Part shown: in pieces, positions 60,277 to 64,000 of the stretch
Layout: every line of letters starts with the position of its first letter
Numbering within the stretch: position 1 is the first letter of the stretch
Assembly (NCBI RefSeq): GCF_003012745.1
Contig: NZ_PXYK01000007.1
Span: 169,077 to 233,076 of the forward strand
Direction: 5' to 3'
Length of the DNA: 64,000 bases
DNA from: Kumtagia ephedrae
GTDB lineage: Bacteria; Pseudomonadota; Alphaproteobacteria; Rhizobiales; Rhizobiaceae
Translations under genes and position numbers: made by a program
Notes under the pieces: generated by a model
Databases searched by the model: none
The model's input: only the letters and a program-made list of their open reading frames with translations
Told to the model about the DNA's origin: nothing

Positions 60277-60662
60277 CAGGCGGCTTCCTTCTCTTCCACT
60301 TCACGCACCACGATGGTCAGGTGCGAGAACGGCTTCTCGATGCGGCTGGCGCGGCCGCGGCCACGGGCATGGAAGCGCTTCATGACGATCGACTTGCCGA
60401 CATAGGCCTCGGCCACGATCAGCGCGTCGACGTCGAGGTCGTGGTTGTTCTCCGCGTTGGCGATCGCCGACTCCAGCGTCTTCTTGACGGTGCCGGCAAT
60501 GCGCTTGCGCGAGAATTCGAGATCCGAAAGCGCGGACTGCACCTTCTTGCCGCGAATGAGCGCGGCAACCAGGTTCAGCTTCTGCGGGCTGATACGGATG
60601 GTGCGGAGGACCGCACGCGCCTCGTTGTCAGCAAGCCTGCGCGGAGCTTTGGCCTTGCCCAT
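60276..60662 (-). CDS. rplV: 50S ribosomal protein L22
   Basis: A 128-residue protein lining the exit tunnel. It starts [20 protein letters not shown]; the tunnel-loop region [20 protein letters not shown] is clear. It lies 1 base after rpsS and overlaps rpsC by 1 base. Confidence 0.98.
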   Translation of the reverse strand: MGKAKAPRRLADNEARAVLRTIRISPQKLNLVAALIRGKKVQSALSDLEFSRKRIAGTVKKTLESAIANAENNHDLDVDALIVAEAYVGKSIVMKRFHARGRGRASRIEKPFSHLTIVVREVEEKEAA

Positions 60663-60663
60663 G

Positions 60664-60942
60664 TTACTTCCTCTTCGCCTTCTTGTCCGCGCCGTGACCG
60701 TAATAGGTCCGGGTCGGAGCGAACTCGCCGAACTTGTGGCCGACCATGTCTTCCGACACGTTGACCGGAATGTGCTTCTGGCCGTTGTAGACGCCGAAGG
60801 TGAGGCCGACGAACTGCGGCAGGATGGTGGAGCGGCGGCTCCACATCTTGATCACCTCGTTGCGGCCGCCATCGCGCACCTTGTCCGCCTTCTTGAGAAG
60901 AAAGCCGTCGACGAACGGACCTTTCCAGACTGAACGGGTCAC
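60664..60942 (-). CDS. rpsS: 30S ribosomal protein S19
   Basis: A 92-residue head protein starting [20 protein letters not shown], with [20 protein letters not shown] and [19 protein letters not shown], both conserved. It lies 16 bases after rplB. Confidence 0.98.
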   Translation of the reverse strand: MTRSVWKGPFVDGFLLKKADKVRDGGRNEVIKMWSRRSTILPQFVGLTFGVYNGQKHIPVNVSEDMVGHKFGEFAPTRTYYGHGADKKAKRK

Positions 60943-60958
60943 TTCGCGTTACCTCTTC

Positions 60959-61792
60959 TTAGCTCTTGCGCTGATGGCGCGAACGCACGATGAACTTGTC
61001 GGTCGACTTGTTCGACCGCGTCTTCTTGCCCTTGGTCGGCTTGCCCCACGGGGTCACCGGATGGCGGCCGCCCGAGGTGCGGCCTTCGCCGCCGCCGTGC
61101 GGGTGATCGACGGGGTTCATGGTGACGCCGCGGTTGTGCGGGCGCTTGCCGCGCCAGCGCGAGCGGCCGGCCTTGCCGTCGTTGATGTTGGCGTGGTCAG
61201 GATTGGAGACCGCACCGACGGTGGCGAAGCACGAGCCGTGCACGACGCGCTGCTCGCCCGAGTTGAGGCGCAGGATCGCCATGCCCTGGTCACGGCCGAC
61301 GAGCTGGGCGTAGGAGCCGGCCGAACGGGCGACCTGGCCGCCCTTGCCGGGCTTCAGCTCGACATTGTGGACGATCGTGCCGACCGGCATGGCCGACAGC
61401 GGCATCGCATTGCCCGGCTTCACGTCGACCGCCTCGCCCGAGACGATCTTGTCGCCGGCTGCGAGACGCTGCGGCGCCAGGATATAGTTGAGCTCGCCGT
61501 CCTCGTACCTGATCAGCGCGATGAAGGCGCTGCGGTTCGGATCGTACTCCAGCCGCTCGACCGTCGCCGCCATGTCGAACTTGCGGCGCTTGAAGTCGAT
61601 GATGCGGTAGGCGCGCTTGTGGCCGCCGCCGATGAAGCGGGCGGTCACGCGGCCGTGATTGTTGCGGCCGCCCGACGACTTCAGCCCTTCGGTCAGGCCC
61701 TTCACCGGCTTGCCCTTGTAGAGCGCCGAGCGGTCGACGATGACCAGCTGGCGCAGGCTCGGCGTTACGGGCTTGTAATTCTTGAGTGCCAT
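60959..61792 (-). CDS. rplB: 50S ribosomal protein L2
   Basis: A 277-residue core protein at the peptidyl transferase centre. It starts [20 protein letters not shown], and has the family signature [20 protein letters not shown] with the functionally important His, then [20 protein letters not shown]. It lies 19 bases after rplW. Confidence 0.98.
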   Translation of the reverse strand: MALKNYKPVTPSLRQLVIVDRSALYKGKPVKGLTEGLKSSGGRNNHGRVTARFIGGGHKRAYRIIDFKRRKFDMAATVERLEYDPNRSAFIALIRYEDGELNYILAPQRLAAGDKIVSGEAVDVKPGNAMPLSAMPVGTIVHNVELKPGKGGQVARSAGSYAQLVGRDQGMAILRLNSGEQRVVHGSCFATVGAVSNPDHANINDGKAGRSRWRGKRPHNRGVTMNPVDHPHGGGEGRTSGGRHPVTPWGKPTKGKKTRSNKSTDKFIVRSRHQRKS

Positions 61793-61811
61793 TGTTCTGT
61801 CCTCGCGCCCC

Positions 61812-62105
61812 TCAGAGACCCGTGGCGACGTCGATCGACTGGCCGTCGGCCAGCGTGACCACCGCCTTCTTCACGTCGCCCTGCCGGCCGATCGTCCCGC
61901 GGAACCGCTTCACCTTGCCCTTGCGGACGAGCGTGTTCACGCCCGTCACCTTGACGCTGAACAGCGCCTCGACGGCGGCCTTGATTTCCGGCTTCGTCGC
62001 CTTCTTGGCGACGTTGAAGACGACCTGGTTGTGCTCGGAAGCGGTCGTCGACTTTTCCGTGATCACCGGGCTGACGATCACGTCGTAGTGGCGAAGATCC
62101 GTCAT
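61812..62105 (-). CDS. rplW: 50S ribosomal protein L23
   Basis: A 97-residue exit-site protein, docking site of trigger factor and SRP. It has [20 protein letters not shown] and [20 protein letters not shown]. It overlaps rplD by 4 bases. Confidence 0.98.
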   Translation of the reverse strand: MTDLRHYDVIVSPVITEKSTTASEHNQVVFNVAKKATKPEIKAAVEALFSVKVTGVNTLVRKGKVKRFRGTIGRQGDVKKAVVTLADGQSIDVATGL

Positions 62106-62722
62106 TTGAAGCGCTCCTCGAGGGCCTCGACGGCGGCCTTCGAAAGGACCAGCGTGCCGCGGCGAAGAATGTCGTAGACGTTGATGCCCTGGATCGGCAG
62201 CACGTCGATGTTCGGAATGTTGGCGGCGGCGCGCTTGAAGTTCACGTCGAGCTCAGCCCCGCCGATCACCAGCGCGTTCTTCAGGCCGAGTGCCGCGAAA
62301 TTCGCGACCAGCGCCTTGGTCTTGGCCTCGGCCAGCGTCAGCTCGTCGACGACGATGATCGAAGCGCTCTTCGCCTTGGCCGACAGCGCGTGCTTCAGGC
62401 CGAGGGCGCGCACCTTCTTCGGCAAATCGTGCTCGTGGCTGCGCGCCACCGGGCCGTGCGCCTTGCCGCCGCCGCGGAACTGCGGAGCGCGAGCGGAGGA
62501 GTGACGGGCGCGGCCCGTGCCCTTCTGCTTGTACATCTTGGCGCCGGTGCGGGCGATGTCCGCGCGGCCCTTCGCCTGATGCGTGCCCTGCTGCTTCTTG
62601 GCGAGCTGCCAGCGCACGACGCGCTGCAGGATGTCCTCGCGCGGATCGAGACCGAAGATCGCGTCCGAAAGCTCGACCTTGCCGGCGTCCTTGCCGCCGA
62701 GCGTTGAAATCTTGATGTCCAT
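62102..62722 (-). CDS. rplD: 50S ribosomal protein L4
   Basis: A 206-residue exit-tunnel protein. The tunnel loop [20 protein letters not shown] and following [20 protein letters not shown] are clear. It overlaps rplC by 1 base and rplW by 4. In E. coli L4 controls the S10 operon; no matching leader structure is evident here. Confidence 0.98.
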   Translation of the reverse strand: MDIKISTLGGKDAGKVELSDAIFGLDPREDILQRVVRWQLAKKQQGTHQAKGRADIARTGAKMYKQKGTGRARHSSARAPQFRGGGKAHGPVARSHEHDLPKKVRALGLKHALSAKAKSASIIVVDELTLAEAKTKALVANFAALGLKNALVIGGAELDVNFKRAAANIPNIDVLPIQGINVYDILRRGTLVLSKAAVEALEERFK

Positions 62723-63441
62723 TATTCCGCACCCTCAGTGGCCGGAGCTTCGGTCTTGGCCGCAGCCGCTGCGCGCAGGCCGGCCGGCTTCGGCGCATTG
62801 TCCGGCAGCGCCACCTTGACGGCATCGCGCACCAGTATCCAGGCGCCCTTGGTGCCCGGAACCGCGCCGCGGATCAGGATCAGGCCGCGATCCGCATCGG
62901 TCGAGACGACCTCGACGTTCTGCGTGGTGACGCGGGTCGCGCCCATGTGGCCGGCCATCTTCTTGCCCTTGAACACCTTGCCGGGGTCCTGGCGCTGACC
63001 GGTCGAGCCATGCGTGCGGTGCGACACCGAGTTGCCGTGGGTGGCACGGCCGCCGCCGAAATTGTGGCGCTTGATGACGCCCTGAAAACCCTTGCCGGTC
63101 GAGGTGCCGGTGACGTCCACCTTCTGGCCCGGGACGAAATGGTTGACCGTGATCTCGGCGCCGACATCGAGCAGGTTGTCGTCGGAGACGCGGAACTCGG
63201 CGAGCTTCGCCTTCGGCTCGACGGAAGCGCCGGCGAAATGGCCGCGCAACGCCTTCGAGGTGTTCTTGACCTTGGCCAGGCCAACGCCGAGCTGGACGGC
63301 GGTGTAGCCGTTCTTCTCCTTCGTGCGCTGCGCCACGACCTGGCAGCTCTCCATGCGGAGAACGGTGACCGGGACATGCTCGCCGGCGTCGTTGTAGACG
63401 CGGGTCATTCCCAACTTCTGTGCGATTACACCTGAACGCAT
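62722..63441 (-). CDS. rplC: 50S ribosomal protein L3
   Basis: A 239-residue core protein. It starts [20 protein letters not shown] and holds the methylated-glutamine region [20 protein letters not shown]. The C-terminal ~30 residues are an Ala-rich extension usual in rhizobia. It lies 62 bases after rpsJ. Confidence 0.98.
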   Translation of the reverse strand: MRSGVIAQKLGMTRVYNDAGEHVPVTVLRMESCQVVAQRTKEKNGYTAVQLGVGLAKVKNTSKALRGHFAGASVEPKAKLAEFRVSDDNLLDVGAEITVNHFVPGQKVDVTGTSTGKGFQGVIKRHNFGGGRATHGNSVSHRTHGSTGQRQDPGKVFKGKKMAGHMGATRVTTQNVEVVSTDADRGLILIRGAVPGTKGAWILVRDAVKVALPDNAPKPAGLRAAAAAKTEAPATEGAE

Positions 63442-63503
63442 CGGTTCGATTTCCTTCAGAGGAGCCTTTCGGATTTCACCCCGGCCGGCTCATGGTCCAG
63501 CTC

Positions 63504-63812
63504 TCAGAGCTTGATTTCGACGTCGACGCCGGCGGCCAGATCGAGCTTCATCAGCGCGTCGACCGTCTGCGGGGTCGGGTCAACGATGTCGAGAAGCCGC
63601 TTGTGCGTGCGCATCTCGAACTGCTCGCGGCTCTTCTTGTCGATGTGCGGCGAGCGGTTGACCGTGAACTTCTCGATCCGCGTCGGCAGCGGGATCGGCC
63701 CGCGGACGTTGGCGCCGGTGCGCTTGGCGGTGGACACGATCTCGCGCGTCGAGGCGTCAAGCACCCGATGGTCGAACGCTTTGAGGCGGATACGGATATT
63801 TTGGCCGTTCAT
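63504..63812 (-). CDS. rpsJ: 30S ribosomal protein S10
   Basis: A 102-residue head protein, also the NusE transcription antitermination factor. It starts [20 protein letters not shown], and has [20 protein letters not shown]. It is the first ribosomal gene after tuf and gives the S10 operon its name. Confidence 0.98.
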   Translation of the reverse strand: MNGQNIRIRLKAFDHRVLDASTREIVSTAKRTGANVRGPIPLPTRIEKFTVNRSPHIDKKSREQFEMRTHKRLLDIVDPTPQTVDALMKLDLAAGVDVEIKL

Positions 63813-63837
63813 GCGTCAATTCCTTGTTCTGGCGCGG

Positions 63838-63859
63838 CGCGGGCGAATTCCCGCCCGCG
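63838..63859 (-). promoter_or_regulatory. GC hairpin between tuf and rpsJ
   Basis: CGCGGGCG pairs perfectly with CGCCCGCG around an AATTCC loop. On the minus strand it is 25-50 bases before the rpsJ start and is not followed by a T run. It may be a processing or attenuation site separating tuf from the S10 operon. Confidence 0.4.
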
Positions 63860-63875
63860 ACAGATCGGTTGCTTC

Positions 63876-64000
63876 TTATTCAGTGATCGACACGACGACG
63901 CCGGCACCGACGGTGCGGCCGCCTTCGCGGATGGCGAAGCGCAGCTTCTCCTCCATGGCGATCGGCACGATCAGCTCGACGTCGACCGTCACGTTGTCGC
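63876..64000 (-). CDS. tuf: Elongation factor Tu, C-terminal fragment
   Basis: The last 41 codons of EF-Tu, the carrier of aminoacyl-tRNA to the ribosome: [20 protein letters not shown], then [20 protein letters not shown] and the TAA stop at 63876-63878. The rest lies beyond the window. The position before rpsJ is the usual str-S10 junction. Confidence 0.97.
   Translation of the reverse strand, partial: DNVTVDVELIVPIAMEEKLRFAIREGGRTVGAGVVVSITE

Overview
The window is GC-rich chromosomal DNA from an alphaproteobacterium, most likely order Hyphomicrobiales (Rhizobiales), in the Mesorhizobium/Phyllobacteriaceae range. The basis is the gene order rnr - DUF983 - NUDIX - MFS - rpmG - pleD/divK, a B12-dependent ribonucleotide reductase, an S10/spc/alpha ribosomal cluster without rpmJ, and rhizobial intergenic palindromes. 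Genus is an inference; there is no rRNA or tRNA gene to anchor it.

Layout. 1-3.1 kb: the end of rnr, a DUF983 protein, a NUDIX hydrolase, an MFS transporter and rpmG. 3.2-3.5 kb: an unannotated small RNA with three hairpins, each presenting CCTCCTCCC in its loop, then a second terminator-like hairpin pair. 3.9-6.85 kb: pleD and divK (minus), divergent from a DUF3572 protein and a HAD hydrolase. 6.9-26.4 kb: five large RTX-type secreted proteins, all on the minus strand, one carrying a subtilisin-like protease; an AraC regulator and a small ORF lie among them. No type I exporter is in the window, so export must rely on genes elsewhere. 27-31.2 kb: nrdJ behind candidate tandem NrdR boxes. 31.2-33.4 kb: a small variable island (trypco2-like protein, DUF559 nuclease) packed with palindromic repeats. 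33.4-47.5 kb: ordinary housekeeping and stress genes: acylphosphatase, YedK/HMCES-type peptidase, DJ-1/PfpI protein, GH25 lipoprotein, GST, 3-methyladenine glycosylase, DedA, diacylglycerol kinase, GFA protein, diguanylate cyclase, rarA, Do-type protease, redoxin-2OG dioxygenase fusion and an ankyrin protein.

47.5-64 kb: the ribosomal protein cluster on the minus strand, read from high to low coordinates: tuf (partial), rpsJ, rplC, rplD, rplW, rplB, rpsS, rplV, rpsC, rplP, rpmC, rpsQ, rplN, rplX, rplE, rpsN, rpsH, rplF, rplR, rpsE, rpmD, rplO, secY, adk, [toxin, immunity], rpsM, rpsK, rpoA, rplQ. Two features break this conserved order. First, a two-gene cassette between adk and rpsM: a small secreted RHS-tip protein with a probable PD-(D/E)XK nuclease C-terminus, followed by a probable immunity gene and an intrinsic terminator. 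Second, five intergenic spaces hold long inverted repeats built from heptamers, GAATAGC-type in the alpha part and GAATGGT-type in the spc part. These two, the RTX cluster with its shared 89-residue module, and the three-hairpin sRNA are the most interesting parts of the window.
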